Shown here: positions 1-7,936 of the stretch, piece after piece | How positions within the stretch are numbered: position 1 is the stretch's first letter | Layout: each line of letters begins with the position of its first letter | Source of the DNA: Bacteroidales bacterium | Lineage (GTDB): Bacteria; Bacteroidota; Bacteroidia; Bacteroidales; P3 | Assembly (NCBI GenBank): GCA_004551865.1 | Contig: SFPR01000011.1 | Coordinates: forward strand, 1-64,000 | DNA length: 64,000 bases | Direction: 5' to 3' | The notes under the pieces: model-generated | Told to the model about the DNA's origin: nothing | What the model saw: only the letters and a program-made list of their open reading frames with translations | The model's database searches: none | Program-made: the position numbers and the translations under genes

Positions 1-123
1 TAATCCTTCGTCTTTTTGCAAAAAGACTTCATGTTAGTGAGCAAAAACCCTTATGTTTTTCTGTCAAGACAAAACCTCCGTTCAAAAAGCCTTATTTTGC
101 TCTCAAAACAGGTGAGAAATCCT
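1..123 (-). repeat. Interspersed ~123-bp repeat, copy A
   Basis: Read on the minus strand, this stretch matches 40481-40603 on the plus strand at roughly 80% identity. Shared blocks include TTCTCACCTGTTTTGAGAGC, TTGCTCACTAACATGAAGTC and AAAAAGACGAAGGATTA. The end nearest position 1 forms a hairpin (GTCTTTTTGC with GCAAAAAGAC). It lies downstream of the ABC-F gene on the same strand. No coding content is visible. The two copies are inverted relative to each other. Confidence 0.7.
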
Positions 124-381
124 CTCGAAATCTTCGCTTAAAATCCTTGATTTTTATCATCGAAAAATATGGAAAGAAGTTATTATTGTTCAAAAATCCA
201 CAATCATATCATTTGCGAACAATCGTTGGCAAAGCATAAGTACCACCCGAGATATTGGTGTCTTATAATCGGTTGGTGCTATTGAGCGATTTCTATTTGT
301 GTAAGCTTAGACTTTTGCCTTTAGTGTGTAATCTCCTATCTATCATATCTCTGTCGTGGGGTTGTGAAAGGGTTGGTTCTA
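124..381. other. Intergenic stretch, nothing recognised
   Basis: AT-rich sequence between the repeat copy and the stop of the ABC-F gene. No convincing gene, RNA or promoter was seen. Reading frames here lack recognisable domains. Confidence 0.5.
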
Positions 382-2283
382 TCAGGCGGTTGGTTCGTTT
401 AGTTCTAACCATCGCAGTTCTTTTTGGTCGATTTGTTCCAAGATTTGTTGGTATAGCAGTGATTTCTCGGTGAGTTGTTCCGTGGTCAGTTCGCCGGAGT
501 TCATCTGTTGTTCCAAGGCGGCTTTTTGTTGTTCCAAATCGGGCAGGCTCTTCTCTATTTCTTCCAACTCTCTTTGTTCTTTGTAGCTCAGCTTGCGTTT
601 GGAGTGTTCTCGTTGCGGCTTTTTGTTTTCGGCGAAAGTCTTTTCGGTGGAGCGTTTGGCTTGGCTTTCGACTTTTTGCTTGGATTTTTTGTCTTCCAAA
701 TAGCGTGTATAAGAGAAAGGATACTCTTTTATTTTGCCGTTTTGCTCAAACACAAAAAGCTGAGAGCAAATCCGATCGAGGAAATGTCGGTCGTGTGAGA
801 CCACAAGCAGACAGCCGTCATAGTCTTCAAGGAAGTTCTCCAACTTCATCTGTGTATAAATATCCAAGTCGTTGGTCGGTTCGTCCAAGATGAGGAAATT
901 GGGGTTGGTGATGAGGATTTCCAAAAGAAAAAGCAGGCGTCGCTCTCCTCCCGAAAGGAGCGAGTATTCGGTAAACTGCTTTTGTGGAGGAATACCGAAG
1001 TAAGTGAGATATTGCGAGGCACTCAGGTGTGTTCCGTCTGCAAGGGTGATGCTGTCGGTAGAGCGTCTGATTATGTCGATGACCCTTGTGTCGGGCTTTT
1101 CTGTCGGTGTGTTTTGGGTAAAGTAGCCTATGGTGATGGTTTGTCCTATGGTTACCTTGCCTCTGTCGGCTTTGGCTTTGCCGGTTATCACTTCCAAAAA
1201 AGTGGTCTTGCCACATCCGTTGCTGCCTACAATGCCTATTTTGTCGCCTCGCTTATATGTGTGCGAAAAGTCGTCAATTATCACTCTGTCGTCATAAGTC
1301 TTGGTGATATTGTTTATTTCCAATATCTTGCTTCCTATCCTTCGACTTTTGACACTGAATGTTTTGCTTTCTTGTTCGACTTTTTGTTGCAGTTGTTGTT
1401 CGAGTTGTTCAAAGGCTTCGATGCGTGAGCGAGATTTGGTACCGCGAGCCTGCGGCATTCTCCTTATCCATTCGAGTTCTTTCTTGTATAGGTTTCTTGC
1501 CTTTGCCTGCCATGCTGCCTGCTGTTGCTGTCGTTCGGCTTTCTTTTCAAGATAGTAGGCAAAGTTGCCGTGATATTTATTGATTGTGCAGTTGTCAAGT
1601 TCATAGATGTCGGTACTGATTGCATCAATGAAGTATCTGTCGTGCGAAACGACCAAGAGGCTTTGATTTGCTTTGCTCAAATAGTTTTCCAACCACTCTA
1701 TCATCTGAATGTCAAGGTGGTTTGTCGGTTCGTCAAGCAACAACACTTCGCTGTTGCTGAGCAATACCATGCAGAGGGCGACCTTTTTTCGCTCTCCTCC
1801 CGAGAGTGTAGCAACGCTTTGTTCCAAATCGTCAATTTGGAGTTTGCCGAGGATTTCTTTGACCTCGCTTTCGTAGTTCCAAGCTGATATGGAGTCCATT
1901 TCGGATATAGCGTTGGTAAGTTCTTGTTGCACTTTGGGCGAAGGATCTCTCTGAACGGCTCTGACTGCCTGTTCATACCGCTTGACGGTCTTCATAAGCG
2001 GGCTGTCGCTCTCAAAGATCACGTCCATTATGCTTGCCTGCACTCCCTGCAAGGGTTGCTGTTCGAGATATGCTACGCTGATATTTTTGCGAAAGCTCAG
2101 CTTTCCGTCATCGTAGGGTTCTTTTCCCGCAAGTATTTTGAGCAATGTGCTTTTGCCGCTGCCATTTGCCGCAACAAGGGCTGTCTTTTGTCCTTTATTG
2201 ATACCGAAGCCTATGTTTTCAAACAATGGTTTCTCGCCATAGCTCTTCGAGAGGTTTTCGACGGTTATGTAGTTCTCTGCCAT
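382..2283 (-). CDS. ABC-F family ATPase (Uup-like)
   Basis: Soluble protein of 633 residues with two ABC ATPase domains in tandem and no membrane segments, the ABC-F layout. Domain 1 (about 1-250) has Walker A GSGKST, signature LSGGE and Walker B LLLDEPTNHLD. Domain 2 (about 315-520) has GSNGCGKTT, LSGGERR and LILDEPTNDLD. A charged linker near 250-310 and a C-terminal coiled coil (about 560-630, rich in E, Q and K) resemble Uup. ABC-F proteins act on ribosomes and some protect against antibiotics; a specific role cannot be assigned. The start ATG overlaps the stop of the DUF4292 gene (TAATG), so it is the last gene of a four-gene operon. An ABC-F gene is unexpected after envelope lipoprotein genes. 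Confidence 0.93.
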   Translation of the reverse strand: MAENYITVENLSKSYGEKPLFENIGFGINKGQKTALVAANGSGKSTLLKILAGKEPYDDGKLSFRKNISVAYLEQQPLQGVQASIMDVIFESDSPLMKTVKRYEQAVRAVQRDPSPKVQQELTNAISEMDSISAWNYESEVKEILGKLQIDDLEQSVATLSGGERKKVALCMVLLSNSEVLLLDEPTNHLDIQMIEWLENYLSKANQSLLVVSHDRYFIDAISTDIYELDNCTINKYHGNFAYYLEKKAERQQQQAAWQAKARNLYKKELEWIRRMPQARGTKSRSRIEAFEQLEQQLQQKVEQESKTFSVKSRRIGSKILEINNITKTYDDRVIIDDFSHTYKRGDKIGIVGSNGCGKTTFLEVITGKAKADRGKVTIGQTITIGYFTQNTPTEKPDTRVIDIIRRSTDSITLADGTHLSASQYLTYFGIPPQKQFTEYSLLSGGERRLLFLLEILITNPNFLILDEPTNDLDIYTQMKLENFLEDYDGCLLVVSHDRHFLDRICSQLFVFEQNGKIKEYPFSYTRYLEDKKSKQKVESQAKRSTEKTFAENKKPQREHSKRKLSYKEQRELEEIEKSLPDLEQQKAALEQQMNSGELTTEQLTEKSLLYQQILEQIDQKELRWLELNEPTA

Positions 2284-2897
2284 TATCGACGTTTTATGCT
2301 GTACTGAGCGGGAATGGTGAAGGGGTATTGCTGAGGAGTGTCAAACTTGATGTCGGTTTGGGTGAGTTTGAGCTTGTATTTGTGTTTTGAAATGGTGGCT
2401 TCAAGCTCATAGACGGGCATACTTCCGCTCTGCACTTTCTTTTTGACCGATACTTCTGCCGCAAGAGGCTTGGTAAGTCCGAACTGCATTTGTGCATCGA
2501 CCGTATCGGTGAGAAATTTCTCTATTGTCTTGTTGTCAAAGTTCTTTCCGGCTTCCGTCAGTGTGCTTTTGGCAATGATATAAGCCTCCGAATTGATTTT
2601 ATCCAAGGCATATATGCTGTCGCAAGTAAGTTTGCCTCTTGCCACCTCGCCAAGCAGTGCCGACACGCTGCACCATATAATACTATCGTGGCTTGCCCTG
2701 ACTTGCAACTTGAAGGGTATGGAATTGAAGCTGCCCTTATATTGTGCTGCAAAGGTGGTATAGCCAACGCTCTCCTGCTCGGAGGGTTTCAAAGCAGCAT
2801 CTTGTTTTGGTGAAACGACATTTTGCTTTCGTGAAACGCCGCATGAGCAAAAAAGAGCAATGGTGGCAAGGAGTGTTATCAGTGTTCTTGTTCTCAT
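2283..2897 (-). CDS. DUF4292 family lipoprotein
   Basis: The 204-residue product has a signal peptide ending in a lipobox (FCSC, Cys19), so it is probably anchored in the outer membrane. The body resembles DUF4292, a LolA/LolB-like fold found in Bacteroidetes (GYTTFAAQYKGSF near the start; regular beta pattern). I chose the ATG at 2897 because it overlaps the TPR gene stop (ATGA); an upstream in-frame Met at 2951 would add 18 residues before the signal peptide. Just after the lipobox are two heptapeptides, VSRKQNV and VSPKQDA, encoded by 21-bp units that match the intergenic palindrome family described elsewhere. In related genomes this gene commonly sits with a TPR protein and a nucleotidyltransferase, as here. 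Confidence 0.85.
   Translation of the reverse strand: MRTRTLITLLATIALFCSCGVSRKQNVVSPKQDAALKPSEQESVGYTTFAAQYKGSFNSIPFKLQVRASHDSIIWCSVSALLGEVARGKLTCDSIYALDKINSEAYIIAKSTLTEAGKNFDNKTIEKFLTDTVDAQMQFGLTKPLAAEVSVKKKVQSGSMPVYELEATISKHKYKLKLTQTDIKFDTPQQYPFTIPAQYSIKRR
2812..2845. repeat. Palindrome units inside a coding region
   Basis: Two 13-bp units (GAAACGACATTTT at 2812 and GAAACGCCGCATG at 2833) spaced 21 bp apart, with a weaker third unit about 21 bp before the first. They match the intergenic AAAACGCCGTTTT arrays. Because 21 bp is seven codons, they keep the DUF4292 reading frame and encode a heptapeptide repeat. Confidence 0.6.
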
Positions 2898-4519
2898 CTT
2901 TCTGCTTTTTGTTTGATTGCTTGGTAGTGTTGCAATATGGTGTCGCTCCATTGGTCTTGCGGAATGTCTGTTGTTTCAAACACTTTGAGAGCCTCGGCAT
3001 ATTTTCCTGCAACATACAACACCCATGCGTAGGTGTCGGCGTATGTGATGTTATCTTTGTTTGACGCATATACCTTTTGTGCCATTTTCTCTGCCTTGTC
3101 CAAGTCTCGTTCCGCAAGGCTGAGATAGTAGGCATAGTTGTTGAGGGCGGGAATGTTGTCGGGATTGAGGTTCAACACCTTGTCGTAGGTTGCAAATGCC
3201 TCCTCCCTCCTGCCTACTGCATGATAGCTGTCGGCAAGATTGAGATAAAAATCTTCTCTCAGTGCTTTGTCGCTTCCGCTTCGCTTCAAGCCGCTTGTGA
3301 AAGCCTCTATCGCTCCCTCATAGTCTTCCTTTGCCATAAGATTTACTCCTTTGAAAAGATAGGGAATAGGCTGAGAAGGAAATTGTTCTATGGCTTGGTT
3401 TGCCGATGCAATGATACTGTCGGGTGATGCAAAGGTGCTTTGGGCAAAAAGCAGGTTTTGGTAAGTCGAATAGTCGTTGTTGCCCAATGCGATACTCCTT
3501 TGGGCTGCATCTGCCGCTCGTTCAAATAGCAAAATCCTCATATAACCTATGCAGAGATACTGCCACATCTCGGCTTGCTGAGAATGCAGCTGCTTCATTG
3601 CCTCAAGGTGTGAAATATATTTTGAAAAGGTTTCCGGATCTCCATCGACCTTGTCGCCATATACGCTCAACATCACCATGTTTTTGGTATTGAAATCCAT
3701 AGATTGGTTTTTGCACATCTTGTCTATGTATTCTTCGGTTTGTTGAGGACGATTGGTTTTGTTGTAATAGTCTATCAGTGCAACAATGTTATTTTCGTCG
3801 TCAGGCGATACCTCTTCTATCTTTTTATAGTAGGCAAACGCCTTGTCATAGTCGGAGCTTGTCATTGCAGTCTGTGCCAAAATAGACAGATAATCTGTAT
3901 TCTGAGGATATAATTTCGAGAGCTTTTCAATCTCTTTGATTGCTTTGTCGTTTTGTCCGCCCATAGAGTATATCCTATACTTTATCATGCCGGTAGCTTC
4001 GCTTGTTCCGTGTTGTTTTTCAAGTCTTTCGATTGCTCCCACTGCTTTTTTGTACTCTCCTGCCGCAATATAAGCCTCCGAAAGCAACTCATAATACTCA
4101 TCTATCTGCGGATATTGCTTCACCAAAATCTCATATTGCTCTGCTGCAAGCCAGGGCTGTCTCATAAAGAGGTAAATCTCTGATAGTTGAAGCCTGTACC
4201 AATGGTTCTTCGGACTGAGTTTTACCGCCTTTTCATTGTATTGTATTGCCCTTTCTACGTCATAATTCTCAAAACTCAAAGCTGCAAGCCGATAATATGC
4301 CAATGAGTTGTCGGGTTGCAACGAAAGTATGTCTTGATATATCTTTTCGGCTTGCTCGTTGTTGCCAATTTCCTGTTGAGTTGCCGCATCAATAATCATT
4401 TCCGCAACTTTGAGACTTTCCGCAGTCTTCCCCTCCGGTTGTCTCAAAGTCTCGGAACATGAAAATAGTAAAATGCTTGTTGCCACAAGGGCAAGCAAAC
4501 GACTGATTTGTGTTGTCAT
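2894..4519 (-). CDS. TPR-repeat lipoprotein
   Basis: 541 residues. The N-terminal signal peptide ends in a lipobox (LLFSC, Cys21). The rest is mostly tetratricopeptide repeats, seen as repeated 34-residue patterns such as DNSLAYYRLAALSFENYD and DNIPALNNYAYYLSLAERD. TPR arrays are protein-interaction scaffolds, and here the protein would face the periplasm or cell surface. Its ATG overlaps the stop of the nucleotidyltransferase (TAATG) and its stop overlaps the DUF4292 start (ATGA), so the three are translationally coupled. The partner protein cannot be named from sequence. Confidence 0.9.
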   Translation of the reverse strand: MTTQISRLLALVATSILLFSCSETLRQPEGKTAESLKVAEMIIDAATQQEIGNNEQAEKIYQDILSLQPDNSLAYYRLAALSFENYDVERAIQYNEKAVKLSPKNHWYRLQLSEIYLFMRQPWLAAEQYEILVKQYPQIDEYYELLSEAYIAAGEYKKAVGAIERLEKQHGTSEATGMIKYRIYSMGGQNDKAIKEIEKLSKLYPQNTDYLSILAQTAMTSSDYDKAFAYYKKIEEVSPDDENNIVALIDYYNKTNRPQQTEEYIDKMCKNQSMDFNTKNMVMLSVYGDKVDGDPETFSKYISHLEAMKQLHSQQAEMWQYLCIGYMRILLFERAADAAQRSIALGNNDYSTYQNLLFAQSTFASPDSIIASANQAIEQFPSQPIPYLFKGVNLMAKEDYEGAIEAFTSGLKRSGSDKALREDFYLNLADSYHAVGRREEAFATYDKVLNLNPDNIPALNNYAYYLSLAERDLDKAEKMAQKVYASNKDNITYADTYAWVLYVAGKYAEALKVFETTDIPQDQWSDTILQHYQAIKQKAER

Positions 4520-5526
4520 TATAATTCTGTTTCGCTATAATCTCCCAAAGAAAGATGTTGCGGTTTTGAAACGAGCTTGACATTGTTTCCTATCATCGAT
4601 TGAGAAAGCACACTATTTGCTATTGTGGTTTGCTTTCCCACAATGGAGTTGGAAATCACGCTGTTGCTCACCTTGGTCTCTCTTGATACGCTTACATACG
4701 GTCCTACAACCGAATTGTTCAGCTCCACACCCTCGGCAATACATACAGGAGGAATGATTGTAGAGTTGTTGCAAATGACATTGTCAGAAACAAGTTGTTC
4801 TTTGTCGGCTTTGAGAGCAAGCACTCTCTGATTGGTTTGTATTGTTGCAAGCGGATTGCCACAGTCAAGCCACTCTCTGACATCGTTGGTTTTGAATTTC
4901 AACCCTTTGTCGAGCATATTCTGCAAGGCGTCAGTCAGCTGGTATTCACCACCCTTGGTTACGTTGTTGTCAATAAGGTACTGCAATTCACCAAGCAGGT
5001 TTTCGCCCGATTTGAAGTAATAAATACCTATGATTGCTTCATTGCTGACATATTCTTTTGGCTTTTCGACAAAGCCTGCAATCGTTCCGTCAGAGTTCTT
5101 TCTCACAACACCAAACGCACTCGGGTCTTCGACCTTATGAGTCCAAATTATGCCGTCCTCCTCTGTGTTCATCGAAAAACCGGCATCAAACAAAGTGTCG
5201 GCAAAAGCAACGGTTACCTTGCCAACGAGGCTCTGCCTTGCACACCATATTGCGTGTGCCGTGCCAAGAGGCTGCTCTTGGTGGTATATCCTGCCCTTTG
5301 CTCCGAGAGCTTCTGCAATCGAAATCAACTCTTGCTCTACCTGCTCTCCAAAATCGCCAATGATAAAACCTATCTCCTCTGTCTTTTCTCCCACAACAGA
5401 AATAATATCTTCGCACAATCGCTGTACAATCGGCTTTCCTGCCACTTCGATAAGCGGCTTGGGGGTTGTCAATGTGTGCGGACGCAATCTCTTGCCCATG
5501 CCCGCCATCGGAATGATTATATTCAT
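4519..5526 (-). CDS. Sugar-phosphate nucleotidyltransferase
   Basis: 335 residues. The N-terminus has the nucleotidyltransferase signature (IIPMAGMGKRLRPHT, then TTPKPLIEVAGKP), and the C-terminus (about 260-335) has left-handed beta-helix hexapeptide character (NSTIIPPVCIAEGVELNNS). Expected reaction: transfer of a nucleotide from an NTP to a sugar-1-phosphate; the sugar and base are not determined. The start at 5526 places MNIIIPMAGMG at the N-terminus as in the family; an upstream in-frame Met would add 37 unrelated residues. First gene of the four-gene overlapping operon. Confidence 0.9.
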   Translation of the reverse strand: MNIIIPMAGMGKRLRPHTLTTPKPLIEVAGKPIVQRLCEDIISVVGEKTEEIGFIIGDFGEQVEQELISIAEALGAKGRIYHQEQPLGTAHAIWCARQSLVGKVTVAFADTLFDAGFSMNTEEDGIIWTHKVEDPSAFGVVRKNSDGTIAGFVEKPKEYVSNEAIIGIYYFKSGENLLGELQYLIDNNVTKGGEYQLTDALQNMLDKGLKFKTNDVREWLDCGNPLATIQTNQRVLALKADKEQLVSDNVICNNSTIIPPVCIAEGVELNNSVVGPYVSVSRETKVSNSVISNSIVGKQTTIANSVLSQSMIGNNVKLVSKPQHLSLGDYSETEL

Positions 5527-5668
5527 ACGTTTATCGTTTTTTTGATGTGGCAAAGTTATTATAAAATGTCGAAACCAAGGCACTTTTTGCTCTTCTATTG
5601 CGACAAATTCAGCATTTTTCTGCAATATTTTATACAATCTGTCTTACAAACCAAATGTTCCTCAAAAT

Positions 5669-5681
5669 AAATCGGCGTTTG
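5669..5681. repeat. Single decayed palindrome unit
   Basis: AAATCGGCGTTTG, one unit resembling the AAAACGCCGTTTT family, upstream of the Pho operon. The positions 21 bp on either side do not match well. Confidence 0.4.
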
Positions 5682-5737
5682 GATTTTTGTACTTCCAAAA
5701 GCTACTTTTATATCAGATTGTCAGCAACTTACAAGAC

Positions 5738-5776
5738 TTAACAATTATTTAACAAACGCTTAACACAGACTTAACA
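5738..5776 (+). promoter_or_regulatory. Pho-box-like direct repeats (4 x TTAACA)
   Basis: TTAACA occurs at 5738, 5749, 5760 and 5771, exactly 11 bp apart, ending 20 bp before the -7 element of the phosphate operon. An 11-bp period of short direct repeats is the known architecture of PhoB and PhoP binding sites (TTAACA-type in Bacillus PhoP). The position and the downstream pst genes make a phosphate response regulator site the best reading. Confidence 0.75.
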
Positions 5777-5796
5777 GCTTTGCGAAATTTGCGATA

Positions 5797-5804
5797 TACT
5801 TTTG
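5797..5804 (+). promoter_or_regulatory. Bacteroidetes -7 promoter element (Pho operon)
   Basis: TACTTTTG fits the TAnnTTTG consensus and lies about 30 bp before the porin start and just after the TTAACA boxes. Confidence 0.7.
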
Positions 5805-5833
5805 CACCGTAAAAAATCAAAAACAAAGAAACA

Positions 5834-7096
5834 ATGAAAAAAATCATTTACACTATTGCAGCATTGACGCTTATGAGTGGCGTGGCTGTGGCTCAAGACG
5901 AAGTAAAAAAAGATTCTCTTTCACTGCTTACCGAAAGAGTTGAAAAGAATGAGGGTGCAGTAAGCAAGTTCTCAAAGTTGAAGTTCTCTGCTTACGTTCA
6001 GGCTCAAGCCGAATTTGCACAAGAAGATGGTACAACAAAGACAGGAAAACTTACCTCGATTAACAAAGACACCGAAAGCGACATGTTTACTCGTTATGGT
6101 ATAAGAAGAGGAAGATTGAAATTTGAATACGCAGGCAAGAATGCCAAGAGCGTGTTCCAATTAGACTTGACCGAAAAGGGTTTGGGCTTGAAAGATGCTT
6201 ATTTTCAAATTAACGAACCTTTCTTGAAGGTGTTTGGTTTGAAGTTGGGAGTGTTTGACAGACCATTTGGTGATGAGATTTCTTATTCTTCTTCACTAAG
6301 AGAAAGCCCTGAGAGAACTTGGTTGTATCAAAACCTCTTCCCTGACGAAAGAGACTTGGGTGCAATGCTTACGATTGCTGCACCAAAACAGTCGGCTCTT
6401 GAAGGTTTGACATTAGATGCAGGTCTTTTCTCCGGTAATGGTATAAGACAAGACGACAATAGTAAACTTGACTTTATCGGACACTTGAAGTATAACAGAG
6501 CAACGTCCAATGTGGAATGGGGATTGGGTACTTCACTCTACTATGGTAGCGTAAACAATGCCGATACTCTCTTGTTTGAAGTAAAAGACAACCGGTGGGT
6601 GTCATCAACTGTCGAAGCAAACTCTACAAATGCGAGACTATACTACGGAATTGATGCACAAGTGTCGATAAGCACCTCTTGGGGTCTTAGCAACATAAGA
6701 GCTGAATACTTGATGGGACAACAACCTTCTACCAAGTCATCTTTCACCTCAACAAAAGCAAACAGCTATGATGCTTCTGCTGCTTTCAGCTATATGAGAA
6801 ACTTTATGGGCTGGCACGTTTACTTTGTTCAAGACATATATCGCTTGCCTATGTCAGTGGTTGTAAAATACTCTTGGGCTGATGCAAACACCGACCTTGC
6901 CGGCGACGAGATTACAAACAAGACTGACCTTGCTCAGAGCAGCCTCGGCTTGGGTCTGTTGTACAGATTGAACAGCAACGTCAGACTTATGGCTTACTAT
7001 GACATCATCTCCAACGAAACAACAAATCAAATTGAGAAATATAGCAAAGATTTGAAAGACAACGTATTTACATTGAGATTACAATATAAGTTTTAA
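5834..7096 (+). CDS. OprO/OprP-like phosphate-type porin
   Basis: 420 residues: a signal peptide (residues 1-20, ending VAVAQ), a short coiled segment (SLSLLTERVEKNEGAV), then an outer-membrane beta-barrel ending in an aromatic residue (LRLQYKF). Segments such as RYGIRRGRLKFEYAGKN and LGVFDRPFGDEISYSSS resemble phosphate-selective OprO/OprP porins. As first gene of the operon with pstSCAB and phoU, behind the Pho-box-like repeats, it probably admits phosphate or polyphosphate through the outer membrane under starvation. Substrate choice is inferred from context. Confidence 0.85.
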   Translation: MKKIIYTIAALTLMSGVAVAQDEVKKDSLSLLTERVEKNEGAVSKFSKLKFSAYVQAQAEFAQEDGTTKTGKLTSINKDTESDMFTRYGIRRGRLKFEYAGKNAKSVFQLDLTEKGLGLKDAYFQINEPFLKVFGLKLGVFDRPFGDEISYSSSLRESPERTWLYQNLFPDERDLGAMLTIAAPKQSALEGLTLDAGLFSGNGIRQDDNSKLDFIGHLKYNRATSNVEWGLGTSLYYGSVNNADTLLFEVKDNRWVSSTVEANSTNARLYYGIDAQVSISTSWGLSNIRAEYLMGQQPSTKSSFTSTKANSYDASAAFSYMRNFMGWHVYFVQDIYRLPMSVVVKYSWADANTDLAGDEITNKTDLAQSSLGLGLLYRLNSNVRLMAYYDIISNETTNQIEKYSKDLKDNVFTLRLQYKF

Positions 7097-7108
7097 CAAA
7101 TTTACTAA

Positions 7109-7924
7109 ATGAATACAAAGATGAAAAAGACAGCAATCATGTTATTGGCAGCTTTGATGAGTATTTCAGGATACTGCCAAAAGATTAAAGGTAGCGACAC
7201 AGTCTTGCCGCTAAGTCAAAGAGAAGCTGAGGCATACTCGGCAAAGGGTGGAAAAGTCAGCGTAAACGGAGGAGGAAGCGGAGTCGGCATATCAGCACTT
7301 ATTTCAGGCAGCTGCGACATTGCACAAAGCTCTCGTAAGATGAAATTCTCCGAAAAGAAGAAATTGCAACAAGCAGGCAAACAAGCAAAAGAAGTGATAA
7401 TTGCATACGATGCCATTGCGGTGATTGTAAACCCTGCAAACAAAGTAAGCAAACTTACACGAAGCCAGTTGGAACAAATTTACACCGGAAAAATCACAAA
7501 CTGGAAACAAGTAGGTGGCGAAGACATGAAGATAGTTGTTTATTCGAGAGAAACTTCTTCCGGAACGTACGAGTTTTTCAAGGAAAGTGTGATGAAAAAC
7601 AAGAACTACCTTCCATCAGCTCTTGCAATGCCTGCAACAGGTGCAATAATCCAATCGGTAAAACAAACCAAGGGTGCAATCGGATACGTTGGTCTTGCAT
7701 ACCTTAACAAGGAAGTGAAAGCCTTGCAGGTAAGTTATGACGGCAAAAACTTCGTTGCTCCAAGCGTTGCGACAGCAAAGAACAAGACTTACCCGATTGT
7801 GAGACCGCTTATGTACTACTACGAGATTAAATCAGAGAAGAAAGTGCGTCCTTTCATAGATTTCGTACTCTCTGCAGAAGGTCAGAAAATTGTTTCAAAG
7901 GTAGGATATATTCCGATAAAGTAA
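7109..7924 (+). CDS. pstS: Phosphate ABC transporter substrate-binding protein
   Basis: 271 residues, or 267 if the second Met at 7121 is used. A signal peptide ends near GYCQ and no lipobox is seen. The binding-protein fold shows KGSDTVLPLSQREAEAY, GGGSGVGISALISGSCDIAQSSR and the phosphate-loop segment SRETSSGTYEFF. It delivers periplasmic phosphate to PstCA. It begins 12 bp after the porin stop and 12 bp before pstC. It contains LTRSQLEQIYTGKITNWKQV, a motif that reappears in altered form inside the neighbouring PstC. Confidence 0.95.
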   Translation: MNTKMKKTAIMLLAALMSISGYCQKIKGSDTVLPLSQREAEAYSAKGGKVSVNGGGSGVGISALISGSCDIAQSSRKMKFSEKKKLQQAGKQAKEVIIAYDAIAVIVNPANKVSKLTRSQLEQIYTGKITNWKQVGGEDMKIVVYSRETSSGTYEFFKESVMKNKNYLPSALAMPATGAIIQSVKQTKGAIGYVGLAYLNKEVKALQVSYDGKNFVAPSVATAKNKTYPIVRPLMYYYEIKSEKKVRPFIDFVLSAEGQKIVSKVGYIPIK

Positions 7925-7936
7925 AAGCAAAAGTCA

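Noticed and set aside
3077..5670. Plus-strand frames opposite the operon at 2.3-5.5 kb
   Set aside because: No domains, Cys/Phe-rich shadow translations; the minus-strand genes are well supported.
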